Positions 33,045-46,088 of a stretch of 64,000 nt of DNA are shown here, piece after piece. A program made the translations under genes and the position numbers. Numbering within the stretch: the first letter of the stretch is position 1; the number at the start of each line of letters is the position of its first letter. The notes under the pieces are model-generated. The model had not been told where the DNA came from. It was given only the letters and a program-made list of their open reading frames with translations, and did not search any database. This stretch comes from Sorghum bicolor (Eukaryota; Streptophyta; Magnoliopsida; Poales; Poaceae). The stretch covers positions 63,420,407 to 63,484,406 of the forward strand of contig NC_012876.2 of the NCBI RefSeq assembly GCF_000003195.3, in the 5' to 3' direction.

Positions 33045-34207
33045 ATTTCAACCGCCTCGGTTAATGCTAGGCATTAACCGAGGCGGTCATTTATTATTAA
33101 CCGAGGTGGTTATATAAACCGCCTCGCAAAATTGATTAACCGAGGCGGGCACCCTTAAAATGCCCACCACGGTTAATACATATTAATCGAGGCGGCCATC
33201 TTAACGTAACTGCCTCGGTAAATCATTAACCGAGGCGAGCATTATAACTCCACCCACCTCAGTAAATCGTGCCCAACCCGCTAGCCCAAGAGGCCCATTT
33301 CGAGGTCACATATATATATACTAGACCTAGGGTTTTAGCTTCACTTCCTCACTCCTCCTCAGCCGCACCGCACTCTCTTCTCTCCTAGACACCCGACGCC
33401 CTTCTCTTCCCCTCCTCGCAAAACACGACCACCCCCTCCCCTCCCCTTCCCCTCCTCGCAAAACCCGACCGCCCCTCCCCTCCCTCCCCTCCCCTTCCCT
33501 CCGATGCCCCCTCCTCCCCTTCGTATCCGGTGGCAGAGGCCCTCCCCAACTTCAAAGCGGGGCAGAGGTGGTGGCTCTCGGCGGTGCTCCCTCCATCTTC
33601 CTCGCCGCGCTCCCTCCCACCCTCTACCTCAATGAGCACGGGCCGCATGGATCTAGGGCATATGGGGCACTTCGCGTATGGTGGATCCAGGGCAGCGCGC
33701 ATGCGGCCTTGCTCGACCAGATCCAGGTGCGACGGCGCGTCCCTCCCTCTCCTCTAGTGGTGGGCCCGCAGCAACCTCCACCACCTCCGGCGTCCTTCAC
33801 CACCTCGTGGCCTTCTGGCGCAAGATCTAGGCGGTGGCGCCCCTTGGTGATGGATCCACACGGGAGGAGCTCTCTATCGATGGCGGCGGTTCCTGCGACG
33901 ACGATCAAGCCGGTGCCGGATCCGAGCGAGAGGAGCTCTCCGTCGACCCTCACTGCGGTCAGCACGACCGCAACGGCGGTGGTGGCGTCGCGCAGGCGAC
34001 AATGGCTGGGTCCAGCGTGGAGCACGGCCTAGATCCACGCCCGATAAGGGCTGGGTCTGGGCTTTTTTGTTTTTTATTAACCGTGGCAGGCATGGAACTG
34101 CCTCGGTTAATGGTCACATTAACCATGACCTTACCTCCGAGGCAGTTGCAAAAACCGCCTCGGATAATCTTTTTTGATCGCCACGTAAAAACAATTGTGT
34201 AGTAGTG
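33045..34207. mobile_element. CACTA-type element fragment
   Basis: The right end is the reverse complement of CACTACTACACAATTG, the CACTA terminal signature. Both sides carry subterminal repeats of the AACCGAGGCGG/CCGCCTCGGTTAA motif (about ten between 33047 and 33250, and four near 34080-34165). A GC-rich body lies between. No matching CACTA tip is seen on the left, so that end is lost or mutated. No transposase is present. Confidence 0.75.
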
Positions 34208-35100
34208 GGGATTTCTAGATCATAGGATCATCATCCCAAAAGCAGTTGCCTCCTATTATGATCAACGTCCTACATAGGTGAGCTATAGGATCTAGACTCA
34301 CAAGGAGAGAGTGCTACTGGACAGGAAAAGTGTTCCAAGCATGCTCATGGGCAACCAGTGAGATCAATGGCATTACCAGTCACCAGTGACATGCTAAAGG
34401 TAGTCCCAGGCATGCACAAACCTCAAAAGGCGAGCGACTCTAGGAACACTCATGATCCATTAGCTCCGTGTCTGCCCCTTGCTTGGCCATAGGCCAAAAG
34501 AGAGTCACGTGGACACCTAGACGACGCGGTCTAGGTAGAGTTGCCGGATATCCATACCTTAGCAGACTTGGGAGCATGTGGCAATGCTCCCAGTCCTCTG
34601 AGGCATGGGAGATGTAGTACTTTCCATATGCGTGCCTTATAGGCGAGTAACTTTGGATGTGGCCATGGTCCATGCATGGCCTGGTCGCTCTGACCATCGA
34701 GGAGCGCCCAACAGTAGGAAGGTGGGGGAGCTAGTGGGGCACTACATCTAGTAGGGGTGCCTGCTGACCCAGTACAGCTTGCTCGTTGAGGACACCAGGC
34801 ACCCAGTTGAAGGGGACGTATGTTGGCACCACATTGTCATACTCCAAGGATGTCCACGAGCTTGACCCATCAGGAGAGCGTGGCCTCCAGTCCTCATAGC
34901 TAGGCGTATGGATGAGGATGACCTTATCGCTAGCTCGCCTAGTTAGTGGCATGGATGGGATGCATGTCAGAGTGGGAGACCGTTAGCCTGCATAGACCTC
35001 GCCCTGGCCATGAACAAATGGTAACTCTAGGCACTTTGAGAGCTCATCTAGGTCCTCCATCCATACTCAGCAGGTGATGAAATTAGTAGAGTCTTGCGTC
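34208..35100. other. Decayed repeat-like DNA
   Basis: Minus-strand frames are short and resemble nothing I recognise. The composition is similar to 31.9-33.0 kb, so the CACTA fragment may have inserted into one older repeat. Confidence 0.35.
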
Positions 35101-35104
35101 AAGG

Positions 35105-35760
35105 TGAAAGTCCTAGTTTGGTTTTGGCTAATTGAGACAACCTAGTGGATAAACCATCTACTCTAAGTGATTTGATGGAGATAGGTTGGTTCACATCCAA
35201 GGTAGAGTAAGATGACACTCAAGGTGATGGAGATGGGCACATGATGTTGGTCAAGTGCTCCAACTTAGAAAAGAGGAGGAAAGATAAACCCACCATGGAG
35301 GCAAGGCAAAGGTATAAGCTAGGATTTTCTTCTACTGGTTGAAACACATAGAGTGCATGATCGAGGTTTAGGATAGATAGTCATACTATGAAGAGAGAAA
35401 AAACTCATGGTAATTGCAATTATCAAGTGCCACTAGGTGAAGTAACTGCTTGCATTTGTATCAGGGCCTAGTGAGTGCTAACAACCCCTAAAAATGATTG
35501 TAAAAAAATGCTAACACATGTGCACAAGTGTTTGAGACACTTTTGAGTTGCCATATGAGAGCAAGGGTTGAAAGTTACGCTTGAAAAGAGTGAAGAATGG
35601 GCGTCGGACCCTAGTTCGACGAGGCATCGAACCAGTCCACCCCCTCCCGTAAGAGCATAGTGAGACAAAGAGTGCACAACAGCAAGTCAGACCATGGCAT
35701 TCTGTCAGATCTACAGGTAGGAGGGACCACAGACGCCCCGAATGGGGGCACAGCGCACCC
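35105..35760. mobile_element. Second copy of the nested 7-kb-type element (partial)
   Basis: Starts TGAAAGTCCTAGTTTGG and follows the right half of 7006-8964 read on the opposite strand. Shared landmarks are AAGTGCTC-AACTT, AGGCAAAGGTAT, AGGATAGATAG and TATCAAGTGCCACTAGGTG. The GC-rich core differs: GTCGGACC-type motifs replace CACCGGACGC. The far terminus was not found. Confidence 0.75.
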
Positions 35761-37027
35761 AACCCACATATTCACAAGCTTGCCCCCATCCGAAGAATCA
35801 GAGGTGGTTGGGAGGCGACTTTAAATGTCATAAGTGCTATCACTGTCTCCCTAGTCCACGAGCTCCACCTCGTCATCATCAGCAGGCGAGGGGCGGATCT
35901 AGAGGGCGCTAGGCAAAGAGGCCATCCGAGGAGGGGGTGACAGGAGGCTTAGGGTGGACGCTGGTGGCGGATGGGGAGGTGGGGGCTCTCTCTTACCAGG
36001 GCACTTAGCCATCAAGTGTTTTCTCTCCTATCTTTGTCCATTTTTGTTTTGTTTATATAGAGATGGTAGAATCTGGGGCCGTGGTGGAGGTCCCTCATAG
36101 TGACTTCATCACAGATCAACGTCTAGAGAGACACATTCATGTCAGGAGTTTCACCTATAATGAGGTGTGTGCAGCAACACATGGCTTCGAAGTAGACTGT
36201 TTCCTAGGACAGGGTTTGAGAAGTTAAAAAAGAAACAAAGACAAATGTGCAATATCTAAATTAAGCAATATATAGAGACAGTAATGGACATATCATGCTG
36301 TCTGAGTTTCTAGCACTGCAGCTAATGTTGTGCACTTCATATGTTGCTATGTTTCTGTAAACCAATAGGGAGAAGGCTTTATTTTGCTCGGTCCATCATC
36401 TATGTGACAACTGATGCTACCATACCCATACTGTCATACGAGTTGCTTTGCTTGCTCTGTTCTCTGTCAACTAAGTATAAGTTTGCATGGTCGAAAGATG
36501 CTATCCTATCCTCTTGTTATTTTGTTTTGTTCAGTCTGTGAACCATTAATGTCAACACATGTGTGTGCGCGTGACACGTCCATGGATTTGTGTATATGTG
36601 TGTGTGAGACACGTCAATGGCACTGTAACTTGCAAGCATCCACAATAACACATAAAGTTAAACTGTAACCACGACAACAATAGATGAACAATAATTCCTT
36701 AAACCTTATCGCTTGGACGACACGTTCTTGTCGATTGTCGTCCCAAAATTTCAGAGTTTCATCTGACCATGACTAGCAATCTGGCACCCAGCAGCAGCAC
36801 TACGGTACAACACGTACACAACACATACACGTCGCCATACGCGTTGAAGTAGCAGCCGATCGCAAGCAACACAAGCCGACCTGATCCTGACGGACCCAAA
36901 CCAACGAACCAATAAAACAGCGGGGACAAAGTTTTGCAATCCTTGTAGGAGCACCATCTATAGTTTTGTATCATTCTAACACCAACCACCAAAAAGATTA
37001 TCCTGGCTTGCCAAATGCGGGTATAAG

Positions 37028-40000
37028 CTAAGCTGCTGGTGCAGGCGGTGGGCTCTTAGGCTCTGGCGGTTCAGACGACGACTGCGCCACTTGAGTGCGA
37101 TCTCCACTGTAGAGGACCAGCAGCATGTTGTTCTCCAGGTTGCCATCCACCGGTGGAGGTTCCCAGGAGATGGGTTGCACTGAACCAAGAAACAAAACAC
37201 CGGATCAGATGAGAATAACGAGAATGCCTTCAATTGATGTCAAAAGACTAACCCATGTTAGAAGCCATATGTTTGGGGTGAGGACAAAAATGTCTATATG
37301 GTTGGAGCGAGGACATAAGTCTCCCAGGCACAACTGTAATATGAACAGCCAATTGTATGGATGTAGATGCAACACAAATGTGCAGAATCTATGACACATC
37401 AACTAATTGCCGAGTAACTTCGCACCAGAATTCTGGTGCTTACTACTACTGCCCACTTGATGTCAATCTAACCATGCAGCAATGCACATCCCAAACATGC
37501 CAGGAGGTTGCTATATTTCAGGTGCCTGAATTTTCTGGCAACAATCATAGACAACCAACTAGTACAACTAAAAGGACAACTCGCATGAGATAATTCATAG
37601 TTTTTTTATAGTCAAACAATGAAAAAAATTATATGTTGCCTGAACAACAACAAAAAATCAAGCACCTGAAATATAGGAGAAGTGAAAAGGGAGACTAGAA
37701 AACATTAAATGTAGGATGCCCAATTTATGTAATATACATTACCTTCTTCCGGTGGGAGAAGCATAGTTGACCTTGTTGGTGTAACAACACTTTGGCTTGT
37801 CTGGGAACGCTTCCTAACATAGTCCTTTTGTAGTGGTGCAGGTGACTGGAATGAAAAATGAGATAACTTTACACCTTGCGCAGCACATTCTGGATGCTCT
37901 TCAAGGTACCTATCCAAGCATGGAGTTTGAAGAATTAGAGAAAAAATTCGATCAGACAACTAGATACATGTAAAACTGAACTTGAGCAACAATATGCTTT
38001 AAGTGAAGAGATTGAAGCAAGAGTTGACCAAAGGAACTTGACATACTTCTCCACTTCCTTGCTTGATCTCAGTTGTGTTCCTGTAGGGGACCAATAGTAC
38101 CTGAAAGCATGAATACAATGTTAATACGCGCACTACCATATTTATCCAAGATGCCAGTGCTAGAACACCAATGCAACATGATATTAATATCAATATGGGT
38201 GATTGACTACAGTAAACAACACTACCTGCAGGTATAAATATATTGAAGGAGAACTGTTTTGTATGATATTAAACTAAAACACCAATTTTCCTATTTCTTT
38301 AAACAATTAGAACTTAGATTTTCTTTCTTCATTTGTTCATTGCCATGGACTATGAACTTAGATCATAGGTTAGACGTCAGCCAGAGGAAATACAACAGAT
38401 TGCACACAAGTATGCATACAAGTTCATAAGATTGGAGATATGTAACAGCTACAATGCCATTTGTTAAGAGATAAGCAGTCAAACCAGGAAGGATTTAAGT
38501 TATGGAGAGAAAATGTTACTCACACATCAGCAAATTTGGTGCTTCCTTCACCTCTTATCTTAACCAATCTTTCCCATTCTTGAGGGGTCCGTGGAATGTT
38601 AGGTTTATCAATTGCCCAAAGCATACCGTTGTCCTGAGATACATCTGATGGGTCATCGCATGTCACATCAGGCTTCCACTCACAGGCTTTCTCACAGACA
38701 AAAGGATCCTCTAGAGCTTGCTCTCGAATTTCTTCGTACTTCTCTTTTGTTGAAATAAGTCTCCATTTCTGACATTTAGCACATTGAGCAGCAAAGGCTC
38801 CAATTTGCTTTCCCAATGCACGCTTTTGCTTCTTTGACGGTTTTGCTGGTACAATTGGGAGATGGCTTCCACTCTGTTCATCTCTTCCCCTATCACTTTT
38901 GTCATTCTTATAGATGACTACTTGCTGAGATGCATCATCACATTGGTCACTATCTTTATCAGATAATGTTTTCTGTCTCTTCACAGATGGTGGAGATACA
39001 GAGTTCTCAATGGGGCTGATCATAGAATTTTCTGCTTTGGACTCCATATTCCTTAAGGACCTGTTGAAAGGATAGTAAACAAAATTTAACTTTAGAAGGT
39101 AAGATAGCTTCATATCATAACATAATGATACATAAGCATAATATCTTCAGTACAAAGATGTGTGTGCTGTTCCAGTACCCAAAACCTAGCGAATTGTAAC
39201 CATTGCACAAGTCAATGTTGAGCCTCCGAGAAGTATGATACTGTAGCCTACATGGACTAAAGCATTTGGATTGGGAATTTGGAGAAAGCATCCAGAGAAA
39301 ACAGAATTTACAGAAGGGATACTTTGAAACTGGGATTTCTGAGACAAGCCTACAATTCTGAAAGATCCCTAAGTTAAACAGATTTAATGTAAGTGGAAAA
39401 GATCCATAAGTTAAACAGATCTAAAGTAGCTAGATACACAATAATGCAACTGAAAAATACAGAAGGGAAACAATACAATAACGGGCGCACACACAAGATT
39501 GCCTAAAAAAACATTCACTGTAAATCTTGGATTTGATGTACCTAGAATACTGGAAACCAAATTCTCAAATGTCAAAACTATAGTATACACTCAAAGAGCC
39601 AACAGTAGAACAACCATTCCAAGTTGACAACAGAATTCTACAGAGCATTCTATAGAAGGCCATTCTCTATGGTACGTTAAAAAAAGCATCTGCATAAACA
39701 CATGGATCAACCAGTATTTTTCACATCCTTTTCATTTTTGCTGTATAAGATTAGTTGCTGTGCTTTATAAATCTCCATCTTGTACAACTAACTGAGGTGG
39801 TGTAACATCCGACAATCAGAAAGGTAGATATCAGGATTCATTAGCCATAGAAGCCAAAAGCTCCTTCGTACTGACAGGGCCCAACCAATCAGGTTAACCA
39901 AAGTCCTTTTCTCCAAACAATGTATTTCTCAAACCAAAATGGAAAGTTGTACATCAAGTTCAGTTTGGTGTAGCACAAATTCCAAGCATTTAACAACTGA

Positions 40001-41250
40001 AGTAAGTAGCACTAACCCAACTACAAAGATTCCTCAGCTTGACTCCAGGATATCATTTGCAATAAAAATATTTACGAACATAGCTCCCCATTAGTACACT
40101 TAGGGAATTACCAATTGGACCCTGTTACAATAAGGTATCGCATAACTTCCTAACATGTAACATTTAAACTAAGTAGAGCTAATGCAGCAAATACCAAAAC
40201 CGCTAGGCTAGATACAATCTATCATTAGCAGTAGAAACACAGCATTAAGTTGACAAACCTAAGTCAGCATTCCAATAGAATTAAGTTAATGAGAAATGTT
40301 ACGAAGATAACATTTCTTGCTTCTTGCAAGCCTGTGAACCACTTTCTTCAGACTTGAACTTGTTTGAAGCTAATGTGTATCAGACACAAAACACATTTTG
40401 TCCAGGCATGTTCAAAATGGCAGGGCCAACTATTAATGTTTTGACCACAAACTTTTTATGGAGCTTTTTTTTTTCTGTAAAAGACGAAACAGGATAGTTT
40501 CCCCTCGTCCAAAGAAAAAGTCAGTATTCCAATAGCATAACACATGCCCCTGGAATCCAAACAGTACAGGCCTAATCTAACCAACAATAGAAATCGTGAT
40601 ACTCCAGCCGTATGTGTTCTCAGGCTTGCAAGACATGAAGCGTACGTGTTGTCTATCCCTAAAATATCCTGAACCAAAATCTAGAACCTCACCGAAATCC
40701 AAGGATCTAAGCACGTAAACATGCCAACCACAAACCTGTGGCCTTCTTGATGCAGCAAGAGAAGCCACTCTCTGATTCCTACGTCTGGAATGTGAAAACG
40801 ACAAAATCGCCAAACCGCACATACATCAGCACAGACCCTATCTAACAATCGATATCACCGGAATTCTAGCCACACGAACAAACTTTTATTCAGTTCTTCT
40901 GTGAGCACCGCACGCGAAATGAAATAAAGACACCAACGATCGCAAAACAGAGACGAGTAGGATAGAGCGTATACTTGTAGCGTTCCCAGTAGCGGCTACG
41001 GGGCGGCCAGATGGGCTGGTCGTCGTCCTCGGGAAGCTCCGGCGGCCGCCGCGGGGGAGGAGACCGGGGGAAATGCGGGGGAGACGACTGTTCGAGGCGG
41101 CGTGCCTCGCAGGCGGCGTCGAGCCGCCGGAAGAGCTCAGCTCGGCGGGGATCGCGTCGAGCCGTGGCGCCGGGCTGCTCGCTGGCGGACGCCGCCGCGC
41201 CCGCCTCGGCTATCTGGGCGCGCGCCGGGCGTTAAAGGAGGGAGAAGCCG
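37028..41250 (-). CDS. CW-zinc-finger methyl-CpG-binding-domain protein, copy A
   Basis: A nuclear chromatin protein of the plant MBD2-like class. Coding exons (minus): 39047-38524, 38100-38047, 37909-37743, 37179-37028, giving 298 residues; all junctions are GT-AG. Visible features are a basic nuclear-targeting stretch KPSKKQKRALGK (about 70-80), a CW zinc finger with C89, C92, W95, C118 and C130, then an MBD (about 143-215) with WERLVKIRGEGSTKFADV and YYWSPTGTQLRS, and a proline-rich tail. The CW domain reads histone H3 K4 methylation in other proteins; MBDs bind CpG or have lost that ability, so binding is unproven. Noncoding leader exons are likely at about 40738-40800 and 40990-41240, where a GC-rich start matches copy B. 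Confidence 0.9.
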
Positions 41251-42590
41251 ACCGGCCTCCTGTGTCTCTCTTACAGTTGCAACTGTGTGCGGCGCTGACT
41301 AGTTGTTGACTGAGAAATTTTGGAGAATTTGGTGAATTTCGACTGAAATTTATAGTGGGGAGATGGTGTTGGTTTTAGACCTACAGCTCAGAAGGATCTG
41401 GAATGTGGCCACCTACCCTAAAAAAATATTCATAATTCCGTTTTGTTGAATCCAAATTCCAAATGGCCCATTTAACAATTCTTTATTTGTAGAATAGTGC
41501 ATGTGTTTATATTTTATCAAAAAGATTGTGAGAGAAAAAAATGAGACGGGGGTGTGAGTGCGAAACTTTACCCTAGTCATCAAACAAGGGCACAAACTAG
41601 GCCCGAAATACGGAAATCAAACTACTAGAGGTAGTGAAATGGTGTGCTTACACATGTAGATTTGTTGGTTATTAGTTTTAAACCTCCAAACAAATTAATG
41701 GTCTTTGGCGCGAAAGAATAATGGTGGTTAGCAATTAACGTTAGTTAGAAGTTAATAGAATAATAACGGTTTTTGGCGTGAAAGAAAGGCACGAATAACC
41801 TAAAGATGTGCGCGGCAAGTATTTACATAGACCATGTTCGCTTGTTTCTAATAAATCACACACGAGCACATAAAGCATTTACATAGACCACCAACATGTG
41901 CGTTTGTTTCTAATAAAATCATAGATGTTAAGATTATCGAATCATATCAAGAGAAATTTTCCATATCTCGCAATTAATTTCCACATCCATGACCACAGTG
42001 GTTACTTGAGAAATCTCACCATTGATTTTTCACAAGCCAAGGGCAGCATTTTTTTTTAAAAAAAAAGGAAAATTGACCCAACGGTAGCTTAGCCACCAAC
42101 CGTTCAACACAGTCGCAGGCTCGCAGCCAAAAGAAGCAAACATTTATCTCGTTGCCTCAAACGCTATGGTTGATGGATTGGCATGCACAGGAAGCATGTT
42201 CTGGCGACAGCATAGTTTTTTTTAAAAAAATTCTGGCGACAGCATATATTAGTTTGTTTGGAAAAGATTCTTTTTTACTGTTGAAAGAAAAAATAATAAT
42301 GGAATAGTCAAATCCTGGCCTGGATTGAGAATTATTGAGCGTGGCCACACACAAAAAAAATGTCTGTTTAATTCTTTTAGAAAGGTGATAAATAGTAGAA
42401 ACATTAAAATATTGATCATTGTTTTCCGATGTATGCAACTTTGCTAACACCTCATCTAGCTGTAAGAGTTGTGGGTGAAAAATGCACAAGGATTATGCAT
42501 GGGGATTAGAAGTTTACCTAACAAAAAAAAGATAGCACAACTATATTAAAAGCATCAACAACACATCTCGTTGAGAAAAAAAGAGAAACA
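41251..42590. other. Promoter-side and downstream repeat DNA of copy A
   Basis: Upstream of the minus-strand MBD gene. AT-rich, homologous to 53060-54412. It contains repeated CATTTACATAGACCA...GCTTGTTTCTAATAAA units near 41820-41925. No gene. Confidence 0.55.
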
Positions 42591-42591
42591 C

Positions 42592-43325
42592 CACTATAGA
42601 TTTCGAACCACCAAGAACCATGCTAGTTACTAGAGAAAATATTACGATCTTATGACAACCGGAGATCATAAGAAAAGTCTATTATAGTGTGTCCCATGTG
42701 GAAAACGATAGGAATTTTTGTAGAAATTAAAGCAATATCAGAACTGTCTGTGCGAGAATTATACAGATAATTTCATAAAACCTTATGGAAATGAAAATTG
42801 TACACAAATATATAAGGAAATTCTAGGAAGGGAGAGATAAGAAAAGGAAGGTCTTGAGTTAGAGGAATAGCCATCATTAGCCAACCAACATAGCTGCAGC
42901 CAGAAGAGGCAAACATTTATCTCGTTGCCTCAAAACACCATGTGCACAATACGCATGTTCTTTCTGGCGATAACAACCAAAGCTGGCTATCGGCGGATAA
43001 TGGTAGTCAGGATATCTATCTACATTTCATTTTGAAAAAAAAAATCCTCTTAATAATTGAGTAGGCACATTAACTTGGCAATACTACATAATGTGCTATC
43101 TCTATTTTTCCTAAGCTAATGCATGTTCCAGAGGTGTTGCAGCGACCAATAAATAATGGTGATCTGTTAAGGTTAGATCCAACATTTCAGCAAGGACAAT
43201 GGTCTTATCATGCCACGTAAGAGTGAAGCTCTTCTAGAAGAGAGAAGCAAAAAACAGTGACTTGTGGGACGCCGGTAGTTCCTACAGAGGGGGAGCTATT
43301 GCCTTAGGAGCGACACTAAGAGAGA
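42592..43325. repeat. Tail segment, copy 1 of 3
   Basis: Matches 45437-46088 and 54413-55080: ACCACCAAG-ACCATGCTAGTTAC, then AGAGGCAAACATTTATCT, then AAATAATGGTGA-CTGTTAAGGTTAGATCCAAC. This marks the end of the duplicated unit. Confidence 0.85.
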
Positions 43326-43499
43326 TAGTGAGATTTTTTTTGCGAGGAAAAGAGAGCTATATTCATTACTCAGCAAAGTCATTATATTCCTAAGCGATTA
43401 ACTGCTCGACACACACAGGGAAGCCACCATGCCATAACTCGGCATTGGGAGTTCGCTTCGCAAGTTGCCTAAGCTCATGGGCCACACTATTCTGCTCTC

Positions 43500-44226
43500 T
43501 CACAAGTACAGGACCGGTCTATTGTCCCGGTCGAAAACCACTTGTAGTCCCGGATGGCGAGCCGAGACTAAGGGATCGGGACTAAAAGTTCCACCTTTAG
43601 TCCCGGCTCAACGGCCCGGGACTAAATGGGGACATTTAGTCCCGGTTGGTAATACCAACCGGGACTACAGGGGGCGCCAGACAGTGACGTGGCGCCACCC
43701 CTAGCCACCCCTTTTATACCAACCGGGACTAAAGGGTTTTTTTCTTTTTCTTTTTCCTTTTCATTTCTTTATTGATTTTGGTTTTCAATTGTATATGTTC
43801 TCCAATTTATTCGTATACGCCGCTATTATCCGTATACGTTGCACCTATACGAGAGCGTCATTATTGCACACAAATAAAGTATGAAACTACATATATATAT
43901 ATTATCCGTATAATATATATATCTATATATATTATATAGCTATACACATACGTACATACACATTACATTTACAATAATAATATTATGTACAAGTAATAAT
44001 CAAGTATGCTACCACTGGTTAATGATTACATAATGTTTGCCCGCCCACTCAAAACTCATACAAGTGTTCGTCCTTGTTTGGAATGGGCTTGAAGCCCTAC
44101 GGGTATAAGTGGAACTCGCCGTCTTCCGGAATGACATGATCGTTGATAAATCTGACGATCGTCTCCTGGACTCCAAGGAGTAATGTGTACTCGAACACTT
44201 TATCTTTCATATTCTACTCCTTCCAT
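43500..44226 (-). mobile_element. CACTA-like fragment inside the LINE
   Basis: Starts CACAAGTACAGGACCGG, close to a CACTA tip, followed by inverted GTCCCGGTTGGTA/TACCAACCGGGACTA repeats (43525-43735). The right part on the minus strand encodes FINDHVIPEDGEFHLYP, a piece I associate with the C-terminus of grass CACTA proteins. It is flanked by 46-bp imperfect direct repeats of LINE sequence. Confidence 0.6.
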
Positions 44227-44933
44227 TTGCAAGTTGCGCAAGCTCATGGGCCACACTATTCTACTCTCTCTTCTCGTATATTTCACAGCTAGCTCGGGGA
44301 AGTCTCTTCCATCTTTCTTCGCCTCCCCGATAATCGGATGCAGACGACCTCTGGTACAGTGGTTGTTGGAGGAGCTTGACCACACTTGAACAATTCGATT
44401 CAAGGATGACCTTTCTTCTGCACCACGCTGACCCCAGCTCAATCCTTCTCTACACGCCATTGCTTCGACCTCCTCTGCATCCCTCGCATAGAGGATTGCT
44501 TTCCAGACAGAAAGCTCCACTCCACCGGCCGAGTTGCGGATGACAACTCCAAAGCCTGCATGTCCTGATATAGCATCAAAAGCATCATCAATATTAACTT
44601 TTAAGTAACCCTCAGTCGATGGCTTCCATAGTAATTTGGCTTTCTGAGCCGATCGTGCCTGCCTGCAGACCAACGAGTCTCGCACCACCTGCTTTCCATT
44701 TATGGAAGAGTGGCCTATCTCATGAGCCAGAGTGCAGAGCTCTGTCCAAAACTTCCACATAAAACCACAAAAAGCCCTCAATCGTCATTCGCCCTTCATT
44801 ATGCATCATCTGATTGCGAACAAACCACGTGCGCCATAATAAGAGAAGGAGTTGCACTTTCTGATCAACATCCAAGCTACTTAATGCATGCAGTAGTCCT
44901 TCTGGCTGCAACCCCACATACTGGCTTTCACTT

Positions 44934-45177
44934 GGCCTTGTTTACTTCCAAAAAAAATTTGCAAAATAGGAACAGTAGCACTTTCGTTTGTATTTGATAA
45001 ATATTGTCCAATCATGGACTAACTAGGCTCAAAAGATTCATCTCGCAAATTACAGGTAAACTGTATAATTAATTATTTATTTTATCTATATTTAGTGCTT
45101 CATGCATGTGCCGCAAGATTTGATGTGATGGAGAATGTGAAAAAAATTACAAAATATTTTGGGAACTAAACAATGCC
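44934..45177. mobile_element. hAT-like MITE (GGCCTTGTTTA family)
   Basis: About 244 bp, with ends GGCCTTGTTTAC and GGGAACTAAACAATGCC and CTTGG repeated at both edges. It splits the LINE between its zf-RVT and RNase H segments. The same family is at 56950-57165 and, decayed, near 23.6-24.1 kb. Confidence 0.8.
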
Positions 45178-45436
45178 TTGGCAACTTCCAGTGCTCTCTC
45201 ATTGCATCTCTCAATCCCTTTGCATGTGCGCATTTGAACATAGCATGAGCTTCAGTTTCCTCCTCCACCCCACATGTGACATGTTCCAAATTGCTCTAAA
45301 CGCTGAACAAATTTATTTCTCCTTGTTGCCAAGCGTTTTTTTTTTTATAAAACTTCATCCAAAAATTTTCACCTTATGTGGCACTTTGATCCTCCAGAAT
45401 TCTTTCCATAGCGGTCTGCCCCCATCCAGTTGAGCT

Positions 45437-46088
45437 AGAGATTTCGAACCAACAAGTACCATGCTAGTTACCAGAGTCTAGAGGAAATATTGCAGTCTTG
45501 TGACAGTATGACCATAAATCACAAGAAAAGTCCAATGTGGAAAATGATAGGCATTTTTGGAGAAACTAATGCAAAAATTAGAACTATCTATGTGAGAATT
45601 ATGAAAACAATTTCATAAGTTGTGAAAATGAAATTATACACAAATATACAGAGGAAGGGGGAGATAAGAAATAGAAGGTCTTAAGTTAGTGGAATAGCCA
45701 TTATTAGCCAACCAACATAGGCACAGCCAGAAGAGGCAAACATTTATCTAATTGCCTCAAAACACCACGTGCTCAATAAGCATGTCTTGGCGATAACAAT
45801 CAAAGTTAGTTATATATCAATCATAAAAAAAGTTGGTTATATATTGGCAAATGGTTGTACCCACATAGCCAGGATATCTATCTACAATTCATTTGAAAAA
45901 AAAGATCCTCTTAATAATTGAATAACCACGTTAATTTGGCAATAGTACATAATGTGTTATTTCTATTTTCCTAAGATAAAGTACGCTGGCGACCTATAAA
46001 TAATGGTGAACTGTTAAGGTTAGATCCAACGCTCCAATAAGAATAGTGGTCTTATTAAATCACATAAGAATAAAGCTCTTATGAAAGA
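45437..46088. repeat. Tail segment, copy 2 of 3 (orphan)
   Basis: A third copy of the unit tail with no MBD gene before it. At about 46085-46095 it joins sequence matching 36222-36300, and at about 46171-46176 it jumps to the unit head (35477-like). Confidence 0.8.

Larger units (their letters stand above)
35477..43325. repeat. Segmental duplication, copy A
   Basis: Colinear with 46173-55080 (copy B). Shared parts are the element tail at 35.5 kb, an intergenic block, the whole MBD gene with introns and leader, and a downstream tail. Differences are small indels, microsatellites and insertions present only in B. Confidence 0.92.
43334..45430 (-). mobile_element. LINE fragment on the minus strand, itself interrupted twice
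   Basis: A poly(T) at 43334-43341 is the minus-strand poly(A). Reading minus: a zf-RVT segment (CGVEEETEAHAMFKCAHAKGL, about 45289-45185), a linker (LLLLLWRTWFVRNQMMHNEG), an RNase H-type domain (WKPSTEGYLKVNIDDAFDA...GHAGFGVVIR, about 44630-44490) and a C-terminal end at 43500-43400. The reverse-transcriptase part is absent. Frames are broken by indels, a MITE at 44934-45177 and a CACTA-like piece at 43500-44226. Confidence 0.8.

Noticed and set aside
33385..34202. Overlapping frames in the CACTA body
   Set aside because: GC-rich low-complexity frames in both strands without domains; no convincing gene.
43860..44000. Possible promoter from the (TA)n cluster
   Set aside because: Simple AT repeat inside a transposon fragment; no linked gene.
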